A stretch of 47,415 nt of DNA from Nocardia camponoti (lineage in GTDB: Bacteria > Actinomycetota > Actinomycetes > Mycobacteriales > Mycobacteriaceae). A model generated the notes under the pieces. It was given only the letters and a program-made list of their open reading frames with translations. It was not told the DNA's origin and did not search any database. Made by a program: the position numbers and the translations under genes. Below, one piece after another: positions 24,055 to 32,965 of this stretch. The DNA lies in NCBI RefSeq assembly GCF_014646135.1, contig NZ_BMMW01000003.1:736159-783573 (forward strand), written 5' to 3'. Position 1 is the first letter of the stretch; each line of letters starts with the position of its first letter.

Positions 24055-24885
24055 ATGACAGCGACCGTGGCGATCGGCGAGTTCGCCCGCCTCACCCATT
24101 TGAGCGTCAAAACTCTGCGCTTCTATCACGAGATCGCCCTGCTTGAGCCGGTCTCGGTCGACGCGGCGACGGGGTATCGACGCTATGGCACCAACCAAAT
24201 CGAGCGCGCGCAGCTCATCCGCCGACTGCGCGCGCTGGAAATGCCGTTGAGCGAGATCCAAACGGTGGTTTCGACTACCGACCCCGCCGTCCGCGACGAC
24301 GCGTTGCGCGCGCACCTGACCAGCATGGAAACGCGACTGCACGACACCGGCGCGGCGATCGCGTCGTTGCGCGCGCTGCTCACCGAGCCGACCGCGCCAA
24401 TTCGCGTGCAGTATCGCGTTGAACCGGCCTTCCCCGCGCTCACGCTCACCGCCCGCGTTGCCCACGCCGACATCAGCGGATGGTGCGGCGACGCTTTCGA
24501 ACGCATCTACGTCGCGCTTGCCGACGCGGACCTACTGCCCGCTGGCGTCGCGGGCGCGACCTATTCGACCGAGTTCTTCGCCGACGACGTCGGCGAGGTG
24601 ACCGCTTACGTCCCGGTCGCTGGCGATGCTGCCATTACCGACGCTGACCTGCGCATAGTCGAACTGCCCGTTCGCATCTACGCGGTCGCGCTGCACGACG
24701 GCCCGTTCGAAGACTTCGACCGAACCTACGGCGCGTTAGGCGCGCACGTCGCCGAACACGCGAGTGCCCTACCCGACGAGCCCATCCGCGAGCGCTACCT
24801 CATCGGCCCTGATCAGTCCCACAATCCAGCCGACTACCGCACCGAAGTCTGCTGGCCAATCACCGCAAAAGGAGCAAACTCATGA
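24055..24885 (+). CDS. MerR-family regulator with GyrI-like effector domain
   Basis: The 276-residue protein has a winged helix-turn-helix (4-72) with the MerR signature IGEFARLTHLSVKTLRFYHE and the wing GYRRYGTNQ. A coiled-coil dimer helix spans about 85-120. A GyrI/BmrR-like small-molecule domain follows (about 125-270), the family that senses lipophilic cations and drugs. It is probably autoregulated through the dyad inside its own promoter. It is coupled to a VOC-fold gene by an ATGA overlap, so that protein is likely part of the induced response. The inducer is unknown. Confidence 0.88.
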   Translation: MTATVAIGEFARLTHLSVKTLRFYHEIALLEPVSVDAATGYRRYGTNQIERAQLIRRLRALEMPLSEIQTVVSTTDPAVRDDALRAHLTSMETRLHDTGAAIASLRALLTEPTAPIRVQYRVEPAFPALTLTARVAHADISGWCGDAFERIYVALADADLLPAGVAGATYSTEFFADDVGEVTAYVPVAGDAAITDADLRIVELPVRIYAVALHDGPFEDFDRTYGALGAHVAEHASALPDEPIRERYLIGPDQSHNPADYRTEVCWPITAKGANS

Positions 24886-25220
24886 CCATCGAACTCGGCA
24901 ACATCACCTTCGACTGCGACAACGCACAGACCCTTGCGACGTTCTACGCCGAACTGCTCGGGCGCGAAGTCAACCCGGACGCGTCGGAATTGTTCGCGAC
25001 GGTCGCGGGCAGCCCGATCCTGATGTTCCTCAAAGTCGACGACAAAACACCAGGTAAAAACGTGATTCACCTCGACCTGCACGCCGTCGATTGGCAGGAA
25101 GAAATCGCGCGAGCGGTAAGCATCGGCGCGAAACACATCGGCGACTTCAACGAATACGGCACCGAATGGGCCACCCTCGCCGACCCGGAAGGAAACCTCT
25201 TCGACATCGGTCGCGGATAA
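24882..25220 (+). CDS. VOC-fold (glyoxalase/bleomycin-resistance-like) protein
   Basis: This 112-residue single VOC unit has VIHLDLHAVDW (metal-ligand strand) and a C-terminal WATLADPEGNLFDIG motif, the typical DPEGN turn. Family members are dioxygenases, glyoxalases or antibiotic-sequestering proteins, mostly cytosolic. The start overlaps the MerR stop by 4 bases. Being under a GyrI-type regulator, a role in coping with a toxic small molecule is plausible. No specific substrate can be named. Confidence 0.85.
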   Translation: MTIELGNITFDCDNAQTLATFYAELLGREVNPDASELFATVAGSPILMFLKVDDKTPGKNVIHLDLHAVDWQEEIARAVSIGAKHIGDFNEYGTEWATLADPEGNLFDIGRG

Positions 25221-25257
25221 AAAAAGTCGCGACCCGAACCAACTCGGGGCGCGACTT
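25218..25257. terminator. Bidirectional terminator between VOC and SRPBCC genes
   Basis: Stem arms 25224-25237 (AAGTCGCGACCCGA) and 25244-25257 (TCGGGGCGCGACTT) pair over 14 bp with one mismatch around a 6-base loop. An A-run at 25218-25223 gives a U-tract for the minus-strand transcript. It lies at converging gene ends. Confidence 0.85.
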
Positions 25258-25267
25258 CTGTACTAGC

Positions 25268-25702
25268 TCAAGCTAATTCGCGCTGCAGGTTCGCAAGCAC
25301 CTCGGCCTGAATCTTCTTGAGCCCCAACGGCGCGAAGATTCCTTCGAAGATGCCAGCGATGCCGCCCGCGCCGGTCCAGGTGGTTGCGATGGTTACCCGC
25401 GAACCACCATCTTCGGGCGTGACCGTCCAGGTGTTGACCATCGACGAGTTGCCGTCACGCTCGGTGACGATCGTGTCGGCAACGGTCACGTCGGCGCGCA
25501 CGTTGCGCGAACGCTTCTCGGTGGCCTGCAACGTCCACTCAACGACCGTGCCCGCGCCCTTGCCGCCGGAAACCACCTTGTAATCGCGGTAATGCGAGGA
25601 AAGGATGCGCGGACGAACCGTCTCGTAATCGGCGATCGCGTCGAGGGCCCGCTGCGGGTCCGCGGCGACGACGATCGAACTGCTTGCGCTGACCTGTCCC
25701 AC
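25268..25702 (-). CDS. SRPBCC-family (polyketide cyclase/START-like) protein
   Basis: This 144-residue SRPBCC fold begins SSSIVVAADPQRALDAIADYE. TWTVTPEDGGSRVTIATTW lies in the middle, and the C-terminal helix is LKKIQAEVLANLQREL. Such proteins bind hydrophobic ligands. GTG 25702 is chosen because AGGAG lies seven bases upstream; the longer frame from 25750 has no site. It is divergent from tmsA, matching the position of Rv3718c beside Rv3719 in M. tuberculosis (from memory). A link to lipid metabolism is therefore possible but unproven. Confidence 0.85.
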   Translation of the reverse strand: MGQVSASSSIVVAADPQRALDAIADYETVRPRILSSHYRDYKVVSGGKGAGTVVEWTLQATEKRSRNVRADVTVADTIVTERDGNSSMVNTWTVTPEDGGSRVTIATTWTGAGGIAGIFEGIFAPLGLKKIQAEVLANLQRELA

Positions 25703-25840
25703 TATTGACTCCTGATGTGCTGAAGGTTGCGTCTTTCGAGTAGGTCTCATCCTGCCCTAACTCAACAGCTGAGTGACATTTCCCCGGCGCGTACCCGTAT
25801 CCAGTGGCCCGGAATGGCCCGGCGTACTAGCGTCGGTTGG

Positions 25841-27283
25841 GTGGCAGTCAGTCTGTTGGGCAGAGCCGGCCACGAACCGGCCGCACGCGAGTCTGGATTC
25901 CCCGCGCACCGGGAAGGTGTGCAGCGATTGTTGGCGAGTTATCACGCGATTCCGCCCGGCGCTGTCGTCCGATTGGCAAAGAAAACCTCTAATCTCTTCC
26001 GCGCACGAGCGGCCACTTCAACCCCTGGCCTCGACGTTTCCGGCTTGGCGAGCGTGATCGCCGTCGACCCTGTCGCCCGCACCGCCGACGTCGCGGGCAT
26101 GACAACTTATGAAGACCTCGTCGCGGCCACCTTGCCGTACGGGCTCGCGCCTTTCGTCGTTCCGCAGCTCAAGACCATCACCCTCGGTGGCGCGGTAACC
26201 GGACTTGGCATCGAGTCGACCTCGTTCCGCAACGGTCTTCCGCACGAATCGGTGCTGGAAATGGACATCCTCACCGGCGCTGGCGAAGTGATCACCGCGA
26301 CACCCGACAACGAGCACGCCGACCTGTTCAAAGGTTTCCCGAACTCCTACGGCACGCTCGGTTACACGGTTCGCCTCAAGATCGAACTGGAACCGGTTAA
26401 GCCGTTCGTCGCACTGCGTCACCTGCGCTTTCACTCACTGCGCGAACTCGAAACCGCACTCGACCGCATCGTCGCGGACCGGGAGTTCGAAGGTGAAAAG
26501 GTCGACTATCTCGACGGCGTTGTTTTCACCGCCGACGAGTCCTATCTGACGCTCGGCCGCCAAACCGACGAGTCCGGCCCCGTCAGCGACTACACCGATA
26601 TGGACATCTACTACCGGTCGCTGCAGCACCCCGACGGCGTCAAACGCGACCGCCTCACCATCAGCGACTACCTGTGGCGCTGGGACACCGACTGGTTCTG
26701 GTGCTCACGCGCGTTCGGCACCCAGAACCCGCGTATCCGGCGGTTTTGGCCGAAGAAGTATCGTCGCAGCAGTTTTTACTGGAAGCTCATCGCACTCGAT
26801 CGCAAGTACGGCATCGGCGACAAACTCGAAGCGCGCCAAGGCAATCCACCGCGCGAGCGCGTCGTGCAAGACATTGAGGTGCCAGTCGAGCGCACTGCTG
26901 ATTTCGTCGAATGGTTCCTCAAGGAAATACCGATCGAGCCGATCTGGTTGTGCCCGTTGAGGTTACGCGAGAACGCTGTCGATGCCGACGGCGAACGCGC
27001 GTGGCCGCTCTACCCGCTTGAGCCGAATCGCACCTATGTCAACGTCGGCTTTTGGTCGGCGGTACCGACTGTCGCGGGCCAGCCCGAAGGCACGGCCAAC
27101 CGTGCCATTGAAGCCAAGGTCACCGAACTGGACGGCCACAAGTCGCTCTATTCGGACTCCTACTACGACGAAGCCGAATTCGCCGCGCTCTACGGCGGCG
27201 ATGTGTACGCCCAACTCAAGAACCGTTACGACCCGAACCAACGACTGCTGAATCTGTATTCGAAGGCGGTGCAACGTAAATGA
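25841..27283 (+). CDS. tmsA: FAD-dependent reductase for 10-methyl fatty acid synthesis (TmsA/BfaA-like)
   Basis: The 480-residue FAD-binding type 4 oxidoreductase has PQLKTITLGGAVTGLGIE and SFRNGLPHESVLEMDILTG as FAD-contact segments and SYGTLGYTVRLKIEL in the domain core. It is very close to my memory of Rv3719. In the tuberculostearate pathway this enzyme reduces 10-methylene-stearoyl chains to 10-methylstearoyl. GTG 25841 is a working start; it lies ten bases after TACTAG. ATG 25814 in the same frame is an alternative. The stop overlaps the tmsB start as ATGA. It probably acts at the membrane on phospholipid acyl chains. Confidence 0.85.
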   Translation: MAVSLLGRAGHEPAARESGFPAHREGVQRLLASYHAIPPGAVVRLAKKTSNLFRARAATSTPGLDVSGLASVIAVDPVARTADVAGMTTYEDLVAATLPYGLAPFVVPQLKTITLGGAVTGLGIESTSFRNGLPHESVLEMDILTGAGEVITATPDNEHADLFKGFPNSYGTLGYTVRLKIELEPVKPFVALRHLRFHSLRELETALDRIVADREFEGEKVDYLDGVVFTADESYLTLGRQTDESGPVSDYTDMDIYYRSLQHPDGVKRDRLTISDYLWRWDTDWFWCSRAFGTQNPRIRRFWPKKYRRSSFYWKLIALDRKYGIGDKLEARQGNPPRERVVQDIEVPVERTADFVEWFLKEIPIEPIWLCPLRLRENAVDADGERAWPLYPLEPNRTYVNVGFWSAVPTVAGQPEGTANRAIEAKVTELDGHKSLYSDSYYDEAEFAALYGGDVYAQLKNRYDPNQRLLNLYSKAVQRK

Positions 27284-28599
27284 CGACATTCAAGGACCGA
27301 TCTGAAGTTTTGGCTGAGCTGGGCACCCGGCTCACCATCGCTGAGGTCGTCGACACCCTGGTCAAGGGCGACCTGCCTATCCGCATCAACGCCTACGACG
27401 GCAGCGCGACCGGCCCCGACGACGCCGAGTTCACCCTCGACATCAAAACGCCGCGCGGCATCAACTACCTGGCGTCGGCTCCTGGCGACCTCGGGTTGGC
27501 ACGGGCCTACATCGCCGGCGACATGATCGCCAACGGGGTACACCCCGGCGACCCGTACAACATCCTAAAAGCCATGCAGGGCATCAAGTTTCACCGTCCG
27601 TCGGCGCTGTCGCTGGTGACGATCGCCCGCTCGCTCGGCTGGGAGCGGCTCAAGCCCATCGCGCCGCCGCCGCAGGAAACGCTGCCGCGCTGGCGGCGCA
27701 TCGCGCTAGAAGGCTTGCGCCACTCCAAGACTCGCGACGCCGAAGCCATCCACCACCACTACGACGTGTCGAACACGTTCTACGAATACGTGCTCGGTCC
27801 GTCGATGACCTACACCTGCGCGGTTTACGATTCGCCCGAACAGACCCTTGAGCAGGCGCAAGAGAACAAATACCGCCTGATCTTTGAAAAGCTGCGGCTC
27901 AAACCCGGCGATCGACTACTCGACATCGGCTGCGGCTGGGGCGGCATGGTCCGCTACGCGGCGCGACGCGGCGTGCACGTGATCGGCGTGACGCTGTCAG
28001 CTGAGCAGGCCGGTTGGGCGCAAGCCAAGATCATCGAAGAGGGTCTTTCCGAATTCGCCGAAGTTCGCCACAGCGACTACCGCGACATCGCCGAAGGCGA
28101 CTTCGACGCGGTCTCGTCGATCGGCCTCACCGAGCACATCGGCGTGCACAACTACCCGTTCTACTTCGGGTTCATCAAGGACAAACTGCGGGTCGGCGGC
28201 CTTTTCCTGAACCACTGCATCACCCGCCCCGACAACACGCGAACCACGAAAGCGGGCGACTTCATCGACCGCTACGTGTTCCCCGACGGCGAACTCATCG
28301 GCTCGGGCCGCATCATCTCCGACATCCAAAACCTGGGCGGTCTTGAGGTGCTGCACGAGGAGAACTTGCGCGAGCATTACGCACTCACGCTGGAACAATG
28401 GTGCAAGAACCTAGTCGACAACTGGGAGAAGTGTGTCGCCGAAGTTGGCGAGGGTACGGCGAAGGTGTGGGGCTTGTACATGGCGGGCTGTCGCCTTGGT
28501 TTCCAGCGCAACGTGGTCCAGCTGCACCACGTTTTGGGCGTGAAATTGGACGAAAACGGCACCTGGGACGTCCCGTTGCGCCCGTGGTGGACCCCGTAG
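27280..28599 (+). CDS. tmsB: Fatty-acid C10 methyltransferase (cyclopropane-synthase family, TmsB/BfaB-like)
   Basis: This 439-residue protein has an N-terminal lipid-associated domain (1-145) followed by a SAM methyltransferase fold. The SAM site is LLDIGCGWGGMVRYAA. Residues typical of cyclopropane synthases that hold bicarbonate are present: Cys in MTYTCAVYD, Glu/His in GLTEHIGVHNYP and His in NHCITRP. With the coupled FAD reductase this pair matches the tuberculostearic-acid genes (Rv3720-Rv3719 type). The product methylates the oleoyl double bond in phospholipid and gives a 10-methylene intermediate. tmsC is not seen next to it. A 17-bp hairpin follows the stop. Confidence 0.88.
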   Translation: MTTFKDRSEVLAELGTRLTIAEVVDTLVKGDLPIRINAYDGSATGPDDAEFTLDIKTPRGINYLASAPGDLGLARAYIAGDMIANGVHPGDPYNILKAMQGIKFHRPSALSLVTIARSLGWERLKPIAPPPQETLPRWRRIALEGLRHSKTRDAEAIHHHYDVSNTFYEYVLGPSMTYTCAVYDSPEQTLEQAQENKYRLIFEKLRLKPGDRLLDIGCGWGGMVRYAARRGVHVIGVTLSAEQAGWAQAKIIEEGLSEFAEVRHSDYRDIAEGDFDAVSSIGLTEHIGVHNYPFYFGFIKDKLRVGGLFLNHCITRPDNTRTTKAGDFIDRYVFPDGELIGSGRIISDIQNLGGLEVLHEENLREHYALTLEQWCKNLVDNWEKCVAEVGEGTAKVWGLYMAGCRLGFQRNVVQLHHVLGVKLDENGTWDVPLRPWWTP

Positions 28600-28616
28600 C
28601 GAGCTGGACACTCGCC

Positions 28617-28671
28617 CATCAGGCTCTCAGGTAGAAACGCACTCGGCCGTTGTTTACCTGAGAGCCTGATG
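28617..28671. terminator. Long perfect hairpin between tmsB and cupin gene
   Basis: Arms CATCAGGCTCTCAGGTA (28617-28633) and TACCTGAGAGCCTGATG (28655-28671) pair perfectly over 17 bp around a 21-base loop. It lies in the 80-bp gap of converging genes. There is no clear T-run, as is common for actinobacterial terminators. Confidence 0.75.
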
Positions 28672-28679
28672 ATCTTGCT

Positions 28680-29039
28680 CTACGACTTCGCGTAGTCCGC
28701 GTAACCCTGCCAATCGAGCATTACGCAGGGTTCTTCGCCGACTACCCACGCATCATGGCCGGGCGGTACGACCATTAAGTCGCCAGGGCCGAAGTCCTGG
28801 GCTTCGCCGTCGTCCATTTCCACGTGCAGGTGGCCCGACAGGCAGTAACCGATGTGCGGGGCCTCGCAACTATCGGTGCCCGCGATTGGTTTTACGTGGT
28901 CTGACCAGCGCCAACCCGGTTCGAACACCGCGCGCCCAACCGGGCCGACCTCGGTGGTGAGCAGGTCGAGATGGCCCATATCGCCCTCGAACGGGCGGAT
29001 TTCCTCAGGTGAGTTGAAGTTCTTCCTAACCATCGACAT
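28680..29039 (-). CDS. Cupin-domain protein
   Basis: This 119-residue single cupin barrel has WSDHVKPIAGTDSCEAPHIGYCLSGHLHVEMDDG as the first motif region (two His and a Glu in metal-ligand spacing). DFGPGDLMVVPPGHDAWVVG is the second. It resembles small metal-binding cupins used as sensors or isomerases. ATG 29039 begins the conserved part; a second ATG lies six bases further in. It is divergent from the kinase gene. Function is not known. Confidence 0.78.
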   Translation of the reverse strand: MSMVRKNFNSPEEIRPFEGDMGHLDLLTTEVGPVGRAVFEPGWRWSDHVKPIAGTDSCEAPHIGYCLSGHLHVEMDDGEAQDFGPGDLMVVPPGHDAWVVGEEPCVMLDWQGYADYAKS

Positions 29040-29175
29040 GACGAGACTCGTTCCAGCAGCAGGTCGGCAAGCCGCCATGTCGTGGTCCACCGTCCCCGAA
29101 CGGCCTGCGGCGGTCGGCGCTCGTTTCAATGTGTTCTCGCCACAGCGCCGAATCTCCACCCGATGGATGCTCTAT

Positions 29176-29187
29176 CAAGCTAGCTTG
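29176..29187. promoter_or_regulatory. 12-bp palindrome in the cupin/kinase divergent gap
   Basis: CAAGCTAGCTTG is a perfect palindrome just before a possible -10 TATGTA (29190-29195) for the kinase gene. It may be an operator. Confidence 0.4.
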
Positions 29188-29248
29188 GTTATGTAGGGCT
29201 TCGTTTGTACAGGCAAGCCGGTGCCGCCGATTTACGAGAGGTGGTCAC

Positions 29249-32200
29249 ATGGAACCGCAGCAGCTGCGTACGCAGCGGGGGCTTGGCGAAATGCCGCCTG
29301 CCGCAACGGGTACGCAGCGCGCGGTCGCTCCGGGGGTCACCGATGAGATGGTCATCGCGGAGCTGGCCGCGATGGGACTCACCGAAGCGCGCGAAATCGG
29401 GCGCGGCGGGTTCGGCGTTGTCTATCGGGCGCATCAGCCCGCGCTCGACCGGGTAGTCGCGGTCAAAGTGCTTTCCGCCGAGATCGATATGGAAAGCAAG
29501 CAGCGGTTTCTGCGCGAAGAGCAGGCGATGGGTCGACTGTCTGGTCACCCGAATATCGTCGATATTCTCGAAGTCGACGTCACGCCGTCGGGGTTGCCGC
29601 TCATCGTGATGCCGTTCAGTTCGCATGGGTCGCTTGAGCGGCTGATTCATGATCGCGGACCGTTCACCTGGTCAGACACCTTGCGTGCCGGGGTGAAGCT
29701 CGCTGCCGCGATCGAGTCGGCGCATCGCGCGGGGATTTTGCACCGCGACGTCAAGCCTGCCAACGTCCTGATCAGCGACTATGGCGAACCGCAGCTCACC
29801 GACTTCGGCATCGCGCGCATACCCGGCGGTTTCCAGACGTCGAGTGGACTCATCACCGGTTCGCCCGCGTTCACCGCGCCCGAAGTATTGAAGGGCCACG
29901 AACCGACCGCACAGTCTGATATTTACGGACTTGGTGCCACGTTGTTCGCGCTGCTCACCGGCCACGCCGCCTTCGAACGTCAGGCTGGCGAGAAGGTATT
30001 CGCCCAGTTCCTGCGCATCACGACTCAGCCCGTCCCCGACCTGCGCGACCAGGACATCCCGGCCGACGTCGCCGCCGCGATCGAGCGGGCGATGTCGCCG
30101 GAACCGGCCGACCGCCCCCTCACCGCCGCCGACTTCGGCGAACTGTTGCGCGGGGTGCAGCGGGACCACGGGCAGTTGCCGGACGAAATGGCACTGCTTG
30201 AGGCTGACGGACTGCCCGCCGACACGTCGGCTCCGCAGGCATTGCGTGGGGTAACGGCACGCCGAAGCAGCCCGTTGACGTTGCGTTCGGCGGGTCCGTC
30301 GGTGGGGATTGATCGGCCCGAACAGGGTGGAGATGGTCAGGGCGACGGGTCGGACGGGGCCGCGCTCACGGGCAGCGGCTCGCACGACATCATCGGTGCT
30401 CCAACCGGCGACCGCACGCGTACCTTTCCGCCAACTGCGGCGACCAAGTTTCGGCCGCCGACCCCCGCGCGCGAGCGGCTCCCCCGACAGCGCCTGCTCG
30501 ACGTCTTCCGTGCGGGCGGGCAACGGCGGTTGGCGCTGGTCCACGCGCCCGCCGGGTTCGGCAAAAGCACGCTGGTCGCACAATGGCGGGCCGCGCTCGT
30601 CGCGCACGGGATCGCCGTCGCGTGGCTTGGCATCGACTCCGATGACGACAACGAGGTCTGGTTCCTCGCCCACCTCATCGAAGCCATTCGCCGCGTGCGC
30701 CCCGACGTCGGCGAAGGGCTTGAGCAGGTGCTTGAGCAGCGGCCCGCCGACGGCGTCGCGTTCGTGATCGCCAAGCTCATCGACGAGATTCACGCGAGCG
30801 ACCAGCCCGTTGTCGTTGTCGTCGACGACTGGCACCGCGTCCGGAACCCGGGCGCGCAGCGCGCGATGGCAACGCTGCTCGACAACGGTTGCCATCACGT
30901 GCGGTTCGTCGTCACCAGTCGCGACCGCACCGGCCTGCCGATCAGTCGCCTGCGGGTGCGCGACGAACTGGTCGAACTCGGCGCGCCGCAACTGCGCCTC
31001 ACTGAGGCGGAAACGCGCAACATCCTCGTCGAACGCAACGGTTTCGCGTTGTCGGACGGGCAGGTCGAACAGATTCATGCCGCTACCGACGGCTGGCCCG
31101 CCGCGATCCAGCTGATCAGTTTGTCGCTGCGCGGCAACGCCGACCCCGCGCAACTGCTCACCTCGCTCGCCGAGGGCGGGCACGGGATTCGTGAGTATCT
31201 CGCCGAGAACGTCCTCGACGCGCTCGAACCCGACATGCTCGACTTCCTCATGACCATTTCGGTGGTCGAACGCGTGAACGGCCCGCTCGCAACCGCGCTC
31301 ACCGAACTTCCCGACGCGGCGGCCCGGCTCGACGTCGCTGAGCAACGCGAGCTGTTCCTGCATCGCCTCGAGCAAGATCCCGGCTGGTATCGGATGCAGC
31401 CGCTCTTCGCCGAACAATTGCGCGACCGACTCGAACGCATCGACCCGGCACGGTCAAAGTCATTGCACCGCAAGGCTGCTCGCTGGTTCGCTGAGCACCA
31501 GCTTTTGCGCAAGTCGGTCGACCACGCGCTCGCGGCGACCGACCTCAAGCTCGCCGCCGACCTGCTGGAAAGTGGCGGTATGGACCTCATCGACGGTTCA
31601 CGCCTCGCAACCTTGCTCGGCAGCGTCTCCAAACTTCCTGTGCAGCAAGTGACTTCGCGGTCGAAGCTGTTGATGGCGGTGGCGCGAGCGAACATGAACC
31701 TCCAACAGACGAGCGCGCTGGGCCGACTGTCCAACATCCTTTCGCGCGGTACGGGGGCCGACGCTCCACTCGAACAGCGTTGCGCGGCAGCCGTTCTCGA
31801 CGCAGCGGACCGCGTCGCGCACGATGACACATCGTCGGTTGCCGATCGACTCGCCGAAACGCTCGCGTCCGCAGACCAACTCCCGGCATGGCTGGTTTCG
31901 ACAGCAGCCAACCTCACCTCCTTTGTTCGACTCTGCGACTTCGATTACGCGGGCGCGATCGAAATGCAGGACTGGGCCGAGGACTACCACGCGCGATCGA
32001 AAGACCCGCTCGGCCCGGTTTTCGGTCTACTCGCCCGTGGGCACGCCGCCTACCAGCAGCTCGACATCGCCACCGCGGCCGCCTGCTACGACGAGGCGTA
32101 CCAGCGCGCCCGCGCGACGGCCGGTCCGCGCTCCGACGCCGCGCGCATCGCCGCCGCACTGTTTGGCGAGGTCGCGTATCGACGCGGCGACCTCGCGACG

Positions 32201-32878
32201 GCCGACCAATTGCTCGATGAGAGTCACGAACTGGTGAGTCGCATTGGGCCCGTTGAGTTTTTGATCGCGACCTTCGTTGTTGGCGCGCGGGTGAAAGCGG
32301 CACTCGGCGACCACTACACCGCGGCCGCTCGACTCGACGAGGGCGCGCGGGTTGCCGCTGAGAACGGCCTCGCCCGACTCGACGCGCACGTGCGGGCGGA
32401 ACGGTCGCGCCTCGGCCTGCCCGGCGGGACCACCAGCACCGACCGATTCGCCGACCCTGCGGGCAACGTCGTTCGAGGTCGGACGGGTGCGGCAGCGCTA
32501 ATTGTGGAGACGCGCGAAATCGCCGAAATCCGTGCGTTGCTCGCCGAACAGCGCCTGCGGGCCGACGACCGCGCGGCCCGTCGGGCGCGAGTGCTGCACG
32601 CGCGAATGCTCGACCAGGCCCGCCCCCGCGCAGAACTCGACACCACGCTGTTGCTCGCCGAGTGCCTGGCGGCGGCGGGGTGGGTCGGCGAAGCGGCCGG
32701 TTTGGTGCTGCCAGTTTTGCGAACGTGCGCCCAATTGGGCTGGACCCGACCGCTTTTGGACGCTGGTCCTGGCGTAGTCGGCCTACTGCACGTCCTGCAC
32801 ACCCAGTCCCACGACGGCCAGCCGCACCCGGTCCTCGCGGAGGTCCCGGTCGACTTCCTAGACGAACTCCTCGCCTAA
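29249..32878 (+). CDS. pknK: PknK-like serine/threonine kinase fused to MalT-type ATPase
   Basis: The protein has 1209 residues. The Hanks kinase domain covers about 45-310: glycine loop IGRGGFGVVY (50-59), K73, HRD at 165-167 (catalytic D167), DFG at 185-187 and activation loop LITGSPAFTAPE. A STAND/MalT-like ATPase starts at about 410, with Walker A HAPAGFGKST (432-441) and Walker B VVVVVDDW. Helical, TPR-like repeats fill the C-terminal half. I see no LuxR helix-turn-helix at the end. ATG 29249 has GAGAGG upstream; the frame opens earlier at 29129 without a ribosome-binding site. PknK of M. tuberculosis has the same order. It is cytosolic with no membrane segment. Confidence 0.88.
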   Translation: MEPQQLRTQRGLGEMPPAATGTQRAVAPGVTDEMVIAELAAMGLTEAREIGRGGFGVVYRAHQPALDRVVAVKVLSAEIDMESKQRFLREEQAMGRLSGHPNIVDILEVDVTPSGLPLIVMPFSSHGSLERLIHDRGPFTWSDTLRAGVKLAAAIESAHRAGILHRDVKPANVLISDYGEPQLTDFGIARIPGGFQTSSGLITGSPAFTAPEVLKGHEPTAQSDIYGLGATLFALLTGHAAFERQAGEKVFAQFLRITTQPVPDLRDQDIPADVAAAIERAMSPEPADRPLTAADFGELLRGVQRDHGQLPDEMALLEADGLPADTSAPQALRGVTARRSSPLTLRSAGPSVGIDRPEQGGDGQGDGSDGAALTGSGSHDIIGAPTGDRTRTFPPTAATKFRPPTPARERLPRQRLLDVFRAGGQRRLALVHAPAGFGKSTLVAQWRAALVAHGIAVAWLGIDSDDDNEVWFLAHLIEAIRRVRPDVGEGLEQVLEQRPADGVAFVIAKLIDEIHASDQPVVVVVDDWHRVRNPGAQRAMATLLDNGCHHVRFVVTSRDRTGLPISRLRVRDELVELGAPQLRLTEAETRNILVERNGFALSDGQVEQIHAATDGWPAAIQLISLSLRGNADPAQLLTSLAEGGHGIREYLAENVLDALEPDMLDFLMTISVVERVNGPLATALTELPDAAARLDVAEQRELFLHRLEQDPGWYRMQPLFAEQLRDRLERIDPARSKSLHRKAARWFAEHQLLRKSVDHALAATDLKLAADLLESGGMDLIDGSRLATLLGSVSKLPVQQVTSRSKLLMAVARANMNLQQTSALGRLSNILSRGTGADAPLEQRCAAAVLDAADRVAHDDTSSVADRLAETLASADQLPAWLVSTAANLTSFVRLCDFDYAGAIEMQDWAEDYHARSKDPLGPVFGLLARGHAAYQQLDIATAAACYDEAYQRARATAGPRSDAARIAAALFGEVAYRRGDLATADQLLDESHELVSRIGPVEFLIATFVVGARVKAALGDHYTAAARLDEGARVAAENGLARLDAHVRAERSRLGLPGGTTSTDRFADPAGNVVRGRTGAAALIVETREIAEIRALLAEQRLRADDRAARRARVLHARMLDQARPRAELDTTLLLAECLAAAGWVGEAAGLVLPVLRTCAQLGWTRPLLDAGPGVVGLLHVLHTQSHDGQPHPVLAEVPVDFLDELLA

Positions 32879-32965
32879 CGGGCTCGATAGCTGGTTCGCA
32901 AGTTCCCCTTTGGCAGTGATGCGTAGGGTCTATCGCGACAGTCAGCCAAGAGTTGGGGGTAAGCA

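Noticed and set aside
29672..31417. 581-codon minus-strand open frame
   Set aside because: It is antisense to the kinase/ATPase gene, whose catalytic motifs are intact.
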